Positions 12,701 through 20,780 of a stretch of DNA of 64,000 nucleotides are shown piece after piece. The first letter of the stretch is position 1, and every line of letters starts with the position of its first letter. The position numbers were made by a program, and so were the translations under genes. Source of the DNA: Nectonema munidae (lineage: Eukaryota > Nematomorpha > Nectonematoida > Nectonematidae); NCBI GenBank assembly GCA_030549495.1, contig JAUIRK010000778.1, positions 186,001 through 250,000 on the forward strand, in the 5' to 3' direction. Below the pieces are notes generated by a model that had not been told where the DNA came from, did no database searches, and saw only the letters and a program-made list of their open reading frames with translations.

Positions 12701-15700
12701 ATCTTTCGAAAAAGGTTTCATAAACCGAATCGACCTTTGAAATTGCACCTAAAACTCACGATTTCGACATGGCCTTTTGTATTTCTTTTTTCATCAGCGA
12801 TACACTAAAATGTCAAGAGGAGCCACGTAAGCTGTCTTATATTCTTATGCTTCATCAGGTTTCTTCTTTTTCCACTACACAACATCATCTTTTTTAGAAA
12901 ATTGAAAATAAAGGAGTTTTCGCTTCAAAAGCTGCTGACAGAACTGCAGTTGGAGTTAAAGGAGGTGAGCAGATCATTTTGCTTTCCTCTTCTCTTTGTC
13001 GCTATGTGAAGTGTGTGTATTATTTCTCGGTAGTTTGTGGACATGTGTATTCTCCTGGGTTGCGATTACTGCGAGTCGATTAAAGGCATTGGACCGAAAA
13101 AAGCCTTGGAAATGATTAAAACACACAGAACAATAGACACAATTTTAGATCATTTGGATTTAAAGAAGTTCACTGTTCCTCCAAATTGGAAGTACTCGGT
13201 AATTACATTTTTTGATTCTTTAACACATTTACGATCAATGTTTCCAAAGGGAACGCAGACGAATTCCTACTTTAACCCATTTACGACCAATGTTCCTATT
13301 TTGGAACATAAGTAATTTCATCTTCGCCTGCTTTTTTCAATGACTTTGAATATAAATCGTCTGCGTTTTTTTAGATGTCGTCTGCTTTGCTTGGTCTTAA
13401 ATGGGTTAACCCGTTAACGACTAGAATAATCAGACGATATCTAATGTAAAACAGAAGATTTGTATTAAAGAGCTTTGATAAACGCAAACGATTTAATTTT
13501 TGTAAAGTCGACATGAGCGTTAACGGGTTAAATGGAATTAAATAGGAATTACTAGTCGTCTGCTTTGCAAATAAAAATCAGTAAAAAAAAGATCAGTTGG
13601 AGTGGCGTGTAGTCGGAGATGTTAAAGGAGTCAGTTAAATTTGGAAGTCGAATTCTGATTTTTATGTATTTTAAAATGGAAAAATAAATTTAATTTTTGT
13701 GAGCATATGGAATGTCCCTTCTTTAGCGGAAGCCGAAAGTGAAGAGTGCGCTTAAAGTCACGATTGTGGAGTCAGTATTGCTTACATACATTTTGATAGT
13801 ACTTGCAAAAATGCGACTTCGATTCCGTATACACAAAAACTTGATGGATTTAACGTCAACTCTTCACTCCCGACTTCGGCTTAAGAAGGCCCACTCTATT
13901 TGCTTACCAAAATTAAATTTATTTTTCCATTTTAAATTTTATTGGATACCGACTAAGATTATTTTATATTTTTAAGACCTGGAGACGGAGTAGGCTATTT
14001 TCCCTCCACTCTACTAGTGAAATGCGACAAGTTTACTTTGAAGAAATTAAATAAAGTCAGATCAGTAGTTTATATCTAGGATATATCTCAGTTAAGAAGT
14101 GTGATGAATGTTACAGCATTATCCAATATAGTACATTGTCGTGATGGTAATTTGTTGAGTATATCCTTAAAAAATTATGCTGGCAAGTACATTTGGTTTT
14201 AGCTTAAATTTTTTACCTTCATCTCAATCATGACTTCATGGCCCTGAAGAACAACCCCAAATTCTTCCACGCTTGTAAATTTGGGTTAAACTTTATCGTG
14301 TTAGAAAGCGAAAGTTAAGTAAAGGCAATGATTCTATTTGCTCTAAAGAGCATGGTCCTTGTCTACATTACAATACTGTAACTAGAGCCGTTTAATACTG
14401 TAAGACAGTCCTTATCCTTGCTAGCCAAAGTGTTGGTAGGTTACGATCTAGACAAGTGTTTCTGAAAAACTTGGGTTTTTTGTTCGTTATGGATCCAACG
14501 AGAAACATTAATAGATAGATAGTAATATTCTTTTGTTACTTAATTATTTGTAATATTTTATGTGTGTATCAAGAAAAAGATTTATGTATTCTTTATTCTT
14601 ATATGTCATTATGATACGGATCGTATATCTTTCATAGAATGTTATGTTGTCAAGTTTTTCACTTCAATCACTTCTACTTAAAATAGGATCTTTTCATTTT
14701 TAAAAGGAAGCACGTGAATTATTTCTGAACCCCGATGTAACAGACGTGGAAAGTGTTGAGGTATTTTCTTCTGCATATTTTTTTACTCGAGCAAATGCCT
14801 CGAACTCATCGATCTTAATGATTCTTTTGCTCCAAGTTGAAGTGGGATTCGCCTAAGGAAGAAGAATTGATAGAGTTCATGGTGAAGGAGAAAGGCTTCA
14901 AAGAAGATAGGATCAAGAGTGGCATCAAAAAACTTTTTTCCTGCAAAACGTCCTCTTCCCAAGGCAGGCTGGATAACTTCTTCAAAGTAGTCAGTGTTTC
15001 CAAAACGAGCGCTCTTTCCAACGAAAAAAGAAAACTAGAGGTACCTTCATTTTCCCTATTTCTAAATTTCCAGCAAAAACGATTGCCGCGTTGAAAAAAT
15101 TAATAGTAGGCACCTAAATTCTTTCATTTGAAGGATATGCAATGAAGTTTTTTTTATTTGAATTATTTATCGCCACCTAGACATTGTAGGAAATGATACA
15201 TTAGTAGTAGTCTTCTATCCTTAGTTGTTCTGTTAGATGTGTTGAATCATTATTTTGTTACTTTTGAAAAAGAAAATTGACGTATGTGCCCATTTCAATA
15301 TACTAGAAAAAAAAAATATATACTAATTCTGAAGGACACTTTATTTGGAAAAATAAACTTAACGTTTTCGGCAAACCTGCCTTTATCAAAGTTGAAAAGT
15401 GCTTGATTTGCCATTAAGTTTATTTTTCCAAATAAAGTGTCCTTCAGAATTAGTATATATATTTTTTCTTCTATTATTTTGTTAGTTCAACATAAATTTT
15501 TAAAGATTTTTTAAATAAAATAGTTCAATAATAGACTAAGCAATTAGCTAAAAACAACTTACTTGACTGAAAAACTAACGAAGACAACTATCGAAGACAG
15601 TAAATCTTAAGGAATGAAAAACTTTCCGCGCTGCACTTAAGCACTTAGATGCAGATTTTGATTACACATTGTGTTTCCCTGGTGAATTTGTGCCAGATTC

Positions 15701-16756
15701 AAGATTAATTATTATTATCTTTGCCCGCGCACTTAAAAATTGATGCAAATTCAGATTGTTTGCTTGCTTGCCTTTGGCTATTTTTTTGTTTATACTAGAA
15801 TTGTTTGGTGTATTTTCTTTTTAATCCTTTTATATCTAGATTATTCAGCATTTTTATATATTTTTGCACTATTTCACACATTAGTTGTTTTTTAATTTTG
15901 TTAAAGTATTGCCAAAATTCTATTTAATTATAAATTATGTAAACTCAGGCTTGTTTAAACATCTTTTTGTTTAAAATAAAGATATACTTAATTACTTAAC
16001 AACACAAAAGGACAAGGTGCATATTCTTAAATATCTGAGCCATCAATTTAAAAAAGTGTAATTTTACATATTCTCAATTTAGTTAGCATAAAATACACAA
16101 ATTTAGATCAATCTGGTCTTCACATTTTTAAATGTAAATCATAAAAAACTTCTTACCTAAAGTTGTTTTTCCTGCATGTAAAAGGGTTTATGGGAATGAA
16201 TCAAGAGATGGTTTAAGACTACAGGAAAAAAAACAAGAGAAGAGAAAAGCAAAATTGAAACAAAGAAAATTTTTTTATGACTAAATAATTTCCTTTTCTA
16301 TTTTTACACTAATATTTTTAAAATGTATCTTTTTTAGATATTGAAACAATTTTTTTATTTATTTTTTGATACTTTTTTCTTGATTTTTGACCCATTTTAT
16401 ATGTTATATAAATACCTAAAATAAGCTTTATTTTATAAGTAGATCTTTTTCTGAAGAATTTACACCATTTTTAATATTCCTTTGTTATTTCTCGTTCAAT
16501 AAATTGTTAAAATAAAACTATTAAATTATTTCAAATTTTTTGTCTTACCCAACGTAATCGAGCTATTCTAGCCTCAATAGTTACGACAGCACTGACTAAA
16601 TTCTCAATTTTCTTTACCAGTTTGAACAGGGTATATTCAAAATTTTAATTTTAATACATTTTATTTCATTTCATGATTTTTTGTTCTTTTCAGACACCAA
16701 ATAATTCGAAAGACAAAAAAACAAAAAAAGCTGTCATTAAGAAGAAAAAAACGTGA
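628..16756 (+). CDS. FEN1: Flap endonuclease 1 (FEN1), partial, eight exons
   Basis: Structure-specific 5' flap endonuclease of Okazaki-fragment processing and long-patch base excision repair, nuclear, bound to PCNA. Exons: 628-713, 1507-1616, 11233-11369, 12898-12964, 13034-13198, 14707-14760, 14837-15040 and 16694-16756. All junctions agree in phase. Visible landmarks in order are [12 protein letters not shown], the acidic metal ligands GEAEA and [30 protein letters not shown] (third ligand Asp plus the helix-two-turn-helix), the PCNA-binding box QGRLDNFF and a Lys-rich tail. About 295 residues are present against about 380 for the family; the N-terminal 105 or so, with the first two catalytic Asp, should lie left of the window. 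A longer acidic linker than in vertebrates precedes the EAIDKFNRR helix. Intron 2 (9.6 kb) holds a tRNA and a receptor-like gene on the other strand. A poly(A) signal follows at 16814. Confidence 0.93.
1150..1232. repeat. Possible hAT element end
   Basis: Read on the minus strand, the right border is CACTGGTTTCCAAACTACGG, followed inward by a CCCC/GGGG-rich part. This resembles the CAGTGGTTCCCAAAC ends of many hAT elements. I found no matching left end, so only one terminus is claimed. Confidence 0.45.
1507..1616 (+). CDS. FEN1: FEN1 exon ([17 protein letters not shown])
   Basis: The acceptor follows a T-rich tract ending in ATAG at 1506. The exon reads [20 protein letters not shown] then [16 protein letters not shown], close to vertebrate EQEVEKFTKRLVKVTKQH and KHLLSLMGIPYLDA. 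Donor GTGAAT at 1617, phase 0. Confidence 0.93.
1684..1790 (-). repeat. tRNA-like SINE copy 1
   Basis: Read on the minus strand it contains a Pol III B box (GGGTTCGATCC) followed by CCTGCTTTTCTCATAATTCG and CAATTGTGCC. The copy at 33211 shares the ACTCAAA...CTTGGGTTCGATTCC core and the CCTGCTT-CCTCATAGTTCGATA part. The segment with the B box looks doubled here (CTTGGGTTC twice). Confidence 0.7.
2100..3500. other. FEN1 intron 2, no gene seen
   Basis: AT-rich, with A-runs and a GATA-like simple stretch near 2288. Two segments, about 3208-3232 and 3442-3466, are inverted copies of TTTATTATGGTACATA about 220 bases apart, a small imperfect hairpin. At 3519-3545 CAGTCAGACCTCGTTTATAC resembles one end of a pogo/Tigger-type element, without a visible partner. 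Confidence 0.4.
3905..4025 (+). repeat. GCGGATG-rich repeat, copy 1
   Basis: Contains ATGTTATTGCGGATGTTGAA, a second GCGGATGAAGATG, then TTTTTTACAGATAATGCG and ATCTGCGGA. The same order of words is found at about 30555-30690, so this is a dispersed repeat with internal GCGGATG units. The family is unknown; GGATATCCG words also occur in the hAT MITE at 40821-41985. Confidence 0.6.
4475..4546 (-). tRNA. tRNA-Glu (anticodon TTC)
   Basis: The reverse complement folds as a full cloverleaf of 72 nucleotides with a discriminator A. The acceptor stem TCCAACG pairs with CGTTGGA, the D arm holds GGTCTAGTGGTTAGGAT (A box), the anticodon stem TCTGG/CCAGA carries the loop CTTTCAC with anticodon TTC, and the T arm is CCGGG-TTCGATT-CCCGG (B box). 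Six T follow on the minus strand at 4474-4469, a Pol III terminator. No intron and no CCA. All stems are perfect or nearly so, so it is probably functional. It lies antisense in the 9.6 kb FEN1 intron. Confidence 0.95.
4723..4965 (+). pseudogene. hAT transposase fragment (DUF4371/ZMYM1-like)
   Basis: An open stretch reading [24 protein letters not shown] sequence ([20 protein letters not shown], then [13 protein letters not shown]). This matches the middle of ZMYM1-like hAT transposases, where RWSxxxDAVxAV-type motifs precede the C-terminal dimer region. About 80 residues remain of a protein that is normally 600 or more. It points right, opposite to the TTF-finger relic that starts 150 bases downstream, so the two are separate insertions. 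Confidence 0.65.
5116..5880 (-). pseudogene. TTF-type zinc-finger hAT transposase relic
   Basis: Minus-strand reading starts with a Ser/Thr/Pro-rich leader (5880-5560) and then enters a TTF finger domain: [40 protein letters not shown] and [20 protein letters not shown]. This is the N-terminal domain of ZMYM1-like hAT transposases, with Cys and His ligands in place. A frame change near 5490 separates leader and finger. Only the N-terminal third is left. The better preserved relative at 21522-25006 has the same domain (NWKDAKEDIKNHSVTEYHLS). Confidence 0.8.
6310..6365. repeat. Possible terminus of the TTF-type hAT
   Basis: A G-run followed by CTCTAAATCCGTTCC reads on the minus strand as GGAACGGATTTAGAG. 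It resembles TAGGCGGATCGAGG at about 4968 and the CAGTAGCGGATTCAAG end of the 25006 element. If both are ends, the relic spans about 4968-6362. No target duplication could be confirmed. Confidence 0.35.
7530..7590 (-). repeat. tRNA-like SINE copy 2, 3' part only
   Basis: On the minus strand TTTGCTCATCGTTTGACACA, AACGGTGCAATTGCGTC and AAAACACCCACCCAATG-TGCC follow the tail of the copies at 23505-23632 and 45862-45990. The B box half is missing or unrecognisable. Confidence 0.6.
7600..9000. other. FEN1 intron 2, unassigned
   Basis: At about 7620-7750 sequence resembling the arms of the inverted repeat at 13668-13940 appears (GTAAGCATATG, CTTCTTCTCTAG, TCGGAAG words). The stretch 8290-8860 is less AT-rich than its surroundings and may be an old insertion, but neither strand gave a recognisable protein or clear ends. 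Confidence 0.3.
9019..9024 (-). promoter_or_regulatory. Poly(A) signal of the receptor-like gene
   Basis: AATAAA on the minus strand, 29 bases after the TAG of the seven-transmembrane gene. Confidence 0.6.
9053..9889 (-). CDS. Seven-transmembrane receptor-like protein, intronless
   Basis: One uninterrupted frame of 278 codons from ATG (9889) to TAG (9053). A non-ATG extension of 18 codons lies upstream; the ATG start MDIDIAVRV is preferred. Seven hydrophobic segments are visible at residues about 7-29, 45-65, 83-110, 127-146, 172-196, 224-248 and 257-278, with a basic FRRK loop after segment 1 and FKKYKLW after segment 5. Topology and size fit a GPCR or chemoreceptor-like membrane protein, but no DRY or NPxxY motif is present and the protein ends inside segment 7 with no tail. 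The family is not identified. A poly(A) signal lies 29 bases past the stop, supporting a complete gene. It is nested antisense in the 9.6 kb FEN1 intron. Confidence 0.72.
   Translation of the reverse strand: MDIDIAVRVFRSTLISCGLLLGLSMHAFLKFRRKDWNINLRLSCFNQIAYSNILYLMMNIVIPIGDIGKCLKLPFYSSFNWVYFDVFFKYFILQSFKTIFYLFILIFYLNLKGPAHIKWLFKSYEKRLTTIVYFISFTICQFYMYREGMIKHYSVMDNSVKFYGTLNIRSRVVKATIFLIISVSQTFPMGTMLYIYFKKYKLWLSEFEQSSICENRVVVKLLKGVTKMAVSVSISGLVLTIIQYASVFTEGEKIDRIIMKFFRAIEDFILSLVPFYLL
9990..11220. other. FEN1 intron 2, no gene seen
   Basis: AT-rich sequence without open frames of note, repeats or tRNA boxes that I could support. Any promoter of the receptor-like gene should lie at the left of this stretch. 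Confidence 0.4.
11233..11369 (+). CDS. FEN1: FEN1 exon with the GEAEA and TEDMD metal ligands
   Basis: Acceptor TTTTAG at 11227-11232. The exon reads [20 protein letters not shown], then [12 protein letters not shown] and [11 protein letters not shown]. The two Glu and two Asp match the catalytic E158, E160, D179 and D181 of human FEN1. Base composition is clearly less AT-rich than the flanks. It ends in phase 2 (AG) before GTTTCC at 11370. Confidence 0.96.
12898..12964 (+). CDS. FEN1: FEN1 exon ([21 protein letters not shown])
   Basis: Acceptor TTTTAG at 12892-12897. The first A completes the Arg codon started in the previous exon. [20 protein letters not shown] matches human [20 protein letters not shown]. 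Donor GTGAGC at 12965; the following intron is only 69 bases. Confidence 0.92.
13034..13198 (+). CDS. FEN1: FEN1 exon with the helix-two-turn-helix
   Basis: Acceptor GGTAG at 13029-13033. It reads [20 protein letters not shown], then [20 protein letters not shown]. The Asp in GCDYC is the metal ligand D233 of human FEN1, and IKGIGPKKA is the DNA-backbone-binding turn. Donor GTAATT at 13199, phase 0. A stack of TTAA-ended MITEs begins within 75 bases of the donor. Confidence 0.96.
13216..13409 (+). mobile_element. piggyBac-like MITE (copy 1) with an older remnant before it
   Basis: A 138-base unit from TTAA (13272) to TTAA (13406-13409). The ends are TTAACCCATTTA and TAAATGGGTTAA, with three internal CGTCTGC/CGCCTGC words. 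TTAA duplication and ends starting CCC are marks of the piggyBac superfamily. A remnant of the same sequence (TTAACACATTTACGATCAAT) lies just upstream at 13216-13271. In FEN1 intron 5, 74 bases after the exon. Confidence 0.8.
13406..13531 (+). mobile_element. piggyBac-like MITE of a second subtype
   Basis: Shares the TTAA at 13406 with the preceding copy and ends at TTAA 13528-13531. The ends are TTAACCCGTTAACG and CGTTAACGGGTTAA. The interior differs from the 138-base type, with AGACGATATCTAATG in common. The two were inserted back to back at one TTAA. Confidence 0.7.
13668..13945. repeat. Long inverted repeat, MITE-like
   Basis: Two arms of about 80 bases. Left (13668-13747) carries TTTTAAAATGGAAAAATAAA then TTTAATTTTTGTGAGCATAT. 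Right (13858-13945) is its inverse, with TTGCTTACCAAAATTAAATT then TATTTTTCCATTTTAAA. The match continues through GAAGCCGAAAGTGAAGAGT against ACTCTTCACTCCCGACTTC. The spacer is about 110 bases. Similar arm words occur near 7620. It lies in FEN1 intron 5 and would fold as a hairpin in the pre-mRNA. Confidence 0.8.
14707..14760 (+). CDS. FEN1: FEN1 exon ([18 protein letters not shown])
   Basis: Eighteen codons, matching human EAHQLFLEPEVLDPESVE residue for residue in length. Acceptor AAAAG at 14706 and donor GTATTT at 14761; both edges are phase 0. The next intron is 76 bases. Confidence 0.94.
14837..15040 (+). CDS. FEN1: FEN1 exon with the PCNA-interaction box
   Basis: Acceptor TCCAAG at 14836. 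It starts [20 protein letters not shown], then [20 protein letters not shown], where [10 protein letters not shown] is a textbook Q-x-x-L-x-x-F-F PCNA-binding box. It ends at KRKLE before GTACCT at 15041, phase 0. Confidence 0.96.
15308..15469. repeat. Near-perfect inverted repeat in FEN1 intron 7
   Basis: Arms of about 54 bases: 15308-15362 (ACTAATTCTGAAGGACACTT then TATTTGGAAAAATAAACTTA) and 15414-15469 (its inverse). The only differences seen are in the outer AT run. The spacer is about 51 bases. A strong hairpin in RNA; probably a foldback or MITE. No target duplication could be fixed. Confidence 0.88.
16694..16756 (+). CDS. FEN1: FEN1 last exon, basic tail
   Basis: Acceptor TTTTCAG at 16687-16693. 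It reads [20 protein letters not shown] then TGA. The Lys-rich run matches the nuclear-localisation and DNA-binding tail of FEN1. The preceding intron is 1.65 kb and holds a long inverted repeat. Confidence 0.9.
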   Translation, partial: TPNNSKDKKTKKAVIKKKKT

Positions 16757-16813
16757 AGATATTATTCTTATTCAACATTTTATGATTATAGTGCGAAAAA
16801 AGTGAATTAGCAT

Positions 16814-16819
16814 AATAAA
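16814..16819 (+). promoter_or_regulatory. Poly(A) signal of FEN1
   Basis: AATAAA lies 57 bases after the FEN1 stop codon and is followed by a T-rich stretch. Position and orientation fit 3' end formation of FEN1. Confidence 0.7.
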
Positions 16820-17728
16820 GTTTATTTTTTGCAAGTAAAAAACAAAAAAGTATTTTTAGAATGGTAATCCTGCTATACACATACAGTATACACTCTGTTA
16901 TTTTTGTAATCTTTACTCATATGTCTATCTTATAAGTAACGTACTCACACGACTTCATATACACTAATCTCCCTCTATTTTCTTCGGTAAGTTTCCCCCT
17001 ACACAATTTACTCCAATGCCAGCAACTCGTCACCCTCCTCCTCCAGTTGGTAATTAAGATCTGTTGATGATCATAGTTGTCAAAATTTATCTTTTGCAAT
17101 TTGGGATATACAGTTACACTCTTTACCATGTGTCTTCTTTATATGCAACTGTGGAGGATAGAAGTGTGTGAGTGAACTCATATTAACAGTTTTTTAAAAG
17201 GCAAATCTAGACTTATATAGATAAACGAGAGTTTTCCATGTTTTAGTTCAAGATTTGTGAGCGTGTGGGCCATATGCCATCTTTAGGGTGAAGAAAAATT
17301 TGCATGGGCCACTATCTGCCACAGAAAATTTAAGAGCCTCAAAATACATATATGTATATATGGAAAAAATATTAAGTTAACATCTAGGTATAATAATGCC
17401 TGTATTTTAGTGTTGATTTTAGTATACAGTAAAATCAGACATATGTTATATGTAGAGATACCGCTTAATTTTGGTTCATTATATCAGGAAGGACTTAAAA
17501 TACACAAAGGATTGTGAATAAAACATGTCTTATTTTAAATACAAACACTTTATATGATACATATTGTAATAAGCATACGTTGCACGCATGTAAATCTAAG
17601 TCATATCAACACACAGTCCTCAATAAAACATATTAGTACATCTTTTATTGACTTTAATTATTAAATGAATATAAAAGTCATCATATTAAAAATAAAATTA
17701 TTACGATTCTTTAAAAAAAACTCTTAAA

Positions 17729-20102
17729 CAGTGATAAGGAAGCGAAAGCGCTGGAAGCTTCTGAAAAATTTGGAAGCGGAAGCGAAAAGTGCTTGAAAAT
17801 TGTTTATTCTTATTAAAAATTTTAAACAACTACAAATAAATTTTTCAAAACAAAATTTAATGTTATATATTATTCATTTAACAAAATTAATTATTTTTTA
17901 TTTTATATTTATATTTTTTTGATTTCATTTTCCTCTTATAATCAAAATGGCTCGTTTGAGCACAGTTTATAATTATTTTAAAGAAGAAAAAAATACTCTT
18001 GTTTGTTTGGATGAAATAAATGATGAAAGAATTTGTAATAATGAAATAAGAAAGTTAAAAACTGGTAGCTCTTCTTCAAATTTGAAACGACATCTCCAAA
18101 GATACCATAAAAATATTTACGCTTTAGTAGAAACAAAAGACAAAGAATTTTTATCGAAAATTGATAATTGTCAAGGTAATATTTTAGAAAACTTTCCAAA
18201 ATCTCATTTATCTACAAGCAGCACTGTTTCAAAAAAAAATTTTGAAACTGGAATATTGAAGATGATTGTTTATAATGGCGTTTCCCTAAGTTTTTTTCAA
18301 GGAGAAGGTTTTCAAATTATTAATGGTGAATTGGCAAAAAAGTTACAAGTTTCCATTGGTCATTAAGCAATTCGTTATTAAAAAAATTTGATGAAGAAAA
18401 ACTTATTGAAAAATTTGCTTTATAAAAAATGCTCTTTTTAAAGTTTGATAGTGTAACTAGAGTGAGACTACACTTTCTTGGAAATACAGTTCAATTTTGG
18501 TGTGATAAAAATGGCTGTACTGAAAAAGTTTTAGCCTTGGTCGATAGACATTCTTATAATGATGCAAATAATTTTAAAAGTCTTGCCTTTAATGTTTTAA
18601 AAGAGTTTGATATTAATAAAAAATACTTGGATGTGTTGTGCACAATACTGCTAATATGACACGGGCTGTTAAACTTATGAATATTGAAAATCTGATAAAA
18701 GAAAGTTCAGACACTTCTGAATATGAAAATGCTAATCAAGAACGACTTTTATATATGGATCAAATATATCATATGAGATGTGTGGAGCACACTCTGCAAC
18801 TTGGAGTAGTCGATGGTCTTAAAAAATGGAAAAGTTTTCTAAATAAAGTCAAAGGTGTAGCTTCACATTTACGCGCTCCTCATTCTGATGCCATTTTAAA
18901 AAGAAGATCTGGTAAGGGTATGGTGATAGACACCGCAACAAGATGGGGGAGTACGTTTTTAATGTTAAAAAGACGTTCTGAGTTAAAATCTTTTATTCAA
19001 GATTTGGCTTTACATGAAGTTGAACTTGATGAGAATGAATGGGAACTAGTTCATTTAATTATTTCAATACTTGATATTTCCTATCAAACAACTTTGTCTT
19101 TTCAACGTCAATGTATTACTCCAGGTGAAATATTTTTAAAGTGGAGGAAGACAATTTTTGATTTAGAAGCTATGGGTGAAAAAAGTCATGACTTTGTTTC
19201 AAGTTTGAATAAAAGGGAAGAAAAGTTATTTGAAAACGACATTCTACTTTCTGCAATTTGGATTGACGCTCGTTCTCGTGTTCTTTTGAGTGATATTCAA
19301 AAAGAAATAGCGAAAAAAACACTACAAGAAATTAATACAAGATACCATTCTCTATTGTGTTCCGAATCTTCTTTGCTAAAAGAGAAGAGTGCCAATTCAA
19401 CTGTAGAGGTGAATAATTCTCAAAATGTTGAAGAAATTTCATAGTCTTCAAAAAAATACACCTTTTAAGCATATATCAAATGATCTTGAAGAAGCTTTTT
19501 TTGAAATAGAGAGATTGGGGTGGGGGGGATTTGCAGACGCCAAAAATGTTTGGGATATAATTGAAAATTATCCGAATGTATCAAGGCCTGTTTGTAAAAT
19601 TGTTAGTGCAATGCCTACTACACAAGTTTCGGTTGAAAGAGTGTTTTCTCAGCTTAAATTAATTCTTAGTAATAATCGAATAAAAATGAGTGAAGAATTC
19701 TATAATTTTTCTCCGTATAAATAAATTTTAATGCTTGATTTTTTTACCTCAATTATTTTAGACATGGTTTTTGATAAAAAATTACTAGGTCATCTCTTTT
19801 TAGTGTTTTTAATTTGCATTGTTTTTTTACATATATAAAAATATTAATTGGTTTAGATTTCAAGCATTTTCATGTAATAGGCTATATTTTTACATTTAGT
19901 GATAAATGTTTATAACACTTTAATAAGAGTTACAACATTGAAAATAAAACACCTAACTATTGAGTTTTAGGCTGAGTGTACATTCGATACACCCACTAAG
20001 CCATATTTGAACAATTAGACTGTTTAATGTAGCAAAAATACAATATTTCAGCAAAATAAAAATTTTGAAAGCGGAAGCTATAAAAATTCTTCTGTATCCC
20101 TG
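17729..20102 (+). mobile_element. hAT transposon with 8-bp target duplications
   Basis: Ends CAGTGATAAGGAAG (left) and, inverted at the right, CAGGGATACAGAAG, 11 of 14 identical. Both flanks carry the same 8 bases, CTCTTAAA (17721-17728 and 20103-20110), the hAT target-duplication length. Subterminal words GAAGCGGAAGC recur near both ends. Length 2374 bases. The intact target duplication shows the insertion is whole in extent although its gene is broken. It lies 1 kb after FEN1, same strand. Confidence 0.93.
17947..19724 (+). pseudogene. hAT transposase of the 17729 element, broken
   Basis: Four open pieces follow each other on one strand. 17947-18366 is an N-terminal part with a BED-like finger (SSSSNLKRHLQRYHKN). 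18429-18659 and 18638-19444 form the RNase-H-like and helical middle, with RCVEHTLQLGVVDGLKKWKS, FLNKVKGVASHLRAP and RWGSTFLMLKRR. 19425-19724 is the C-terminal dimer region, VSVERVFSQLKLILSNNRIK. Order and content match BED-finger hAT transposases of about 600 residues. Three frame breaks, near 18366-18429, 18640 and 19430, and a stop shortly after the dimer motif make it inactive. Few changes suggest it is not very old. Confidence 0.9.
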
Positions 20103-20360
20103 CTCTTAAAGATAAAATAAAAGCCCTACTCTTAAAGATTCTTTTTCTCATAACTTGGATAGAGAAATTAACGAATTTTTGAATGTGGAAAAAATAAAGA
20201 AAAATCTTTGTACTTTTTTTATAACAATTTATTTATACTATGATCATATGACCGTTGGAAATTAGTTATAAGACATTCAATATATTGTGAGGAAAGTGTG
20301 TAAAGTTAAGGTATAACAATTAACATAAGTGCGGTGACGTATTCTATGGGGTAGACTTTG

Positions 20361-20780
20361 CTAATAAGGGACTAAAGGCTTTAATGCTAAAGGACAGTTA
20401 CCATGATAATATTTGTAATCGATGCAAGCAAGTGGGAAGTTGTGTCTAAACTGTACTTTATCCAGTCCTAGACGATTATAAAGCTCTTGAGCACGGCGTT
20501 GTAGCGATTCTAAAGAGTTTGGTATCGTTTTTCCAGCTCCACACAATAGGATTGGGGAATACTCGATATGACAGAAGGCTTTGTAAACTTTAAGCAAAAG
20601 TTGTTCTCAGTTATTTGGAAGATTTGATTTTAGTAGACCTAGTACATAAAGTTCCTTCTTTGTTTTCCGACAGATCTCTTCAACTTGAGGTTTTTGCTTA
20701 AGGTCATCAGTTAGAATTACTCCAAGATGCAACGAATCGTATTTTATATCCATCAACCAAAATTTGGCAGTTTCTATTGA
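20361..20780 (-). pseudogene. LINE reverse transcriptase fragment, C-terminal
   Basis: Minus-strand frames give HLGVILTDDLKQKPQVEEIC, then KTKKELYVLGLL, LLLKVYKAFCHIEYSPIL and LESLQRRAQELYNR, ending IDYKYYHGNCPLALKPLVP. This is the thumb and tail of non-LTR (Jockey/CR1-like) reverse transcriptases, where HLGVxLTxDLxWxxHV and YRYYHGxCSxEL are typical. The change of frame near 20600 and an internal stop show decay. Roughly 140 residues are left. No poly-A tail or target duplication was seen. Confidence 0.85.

Noticed and set aside
14815-15021. Minus-strand frame opposite the FEN1 PCNA-box exon
   Set aside because: Shadow of a conserved coding exon.
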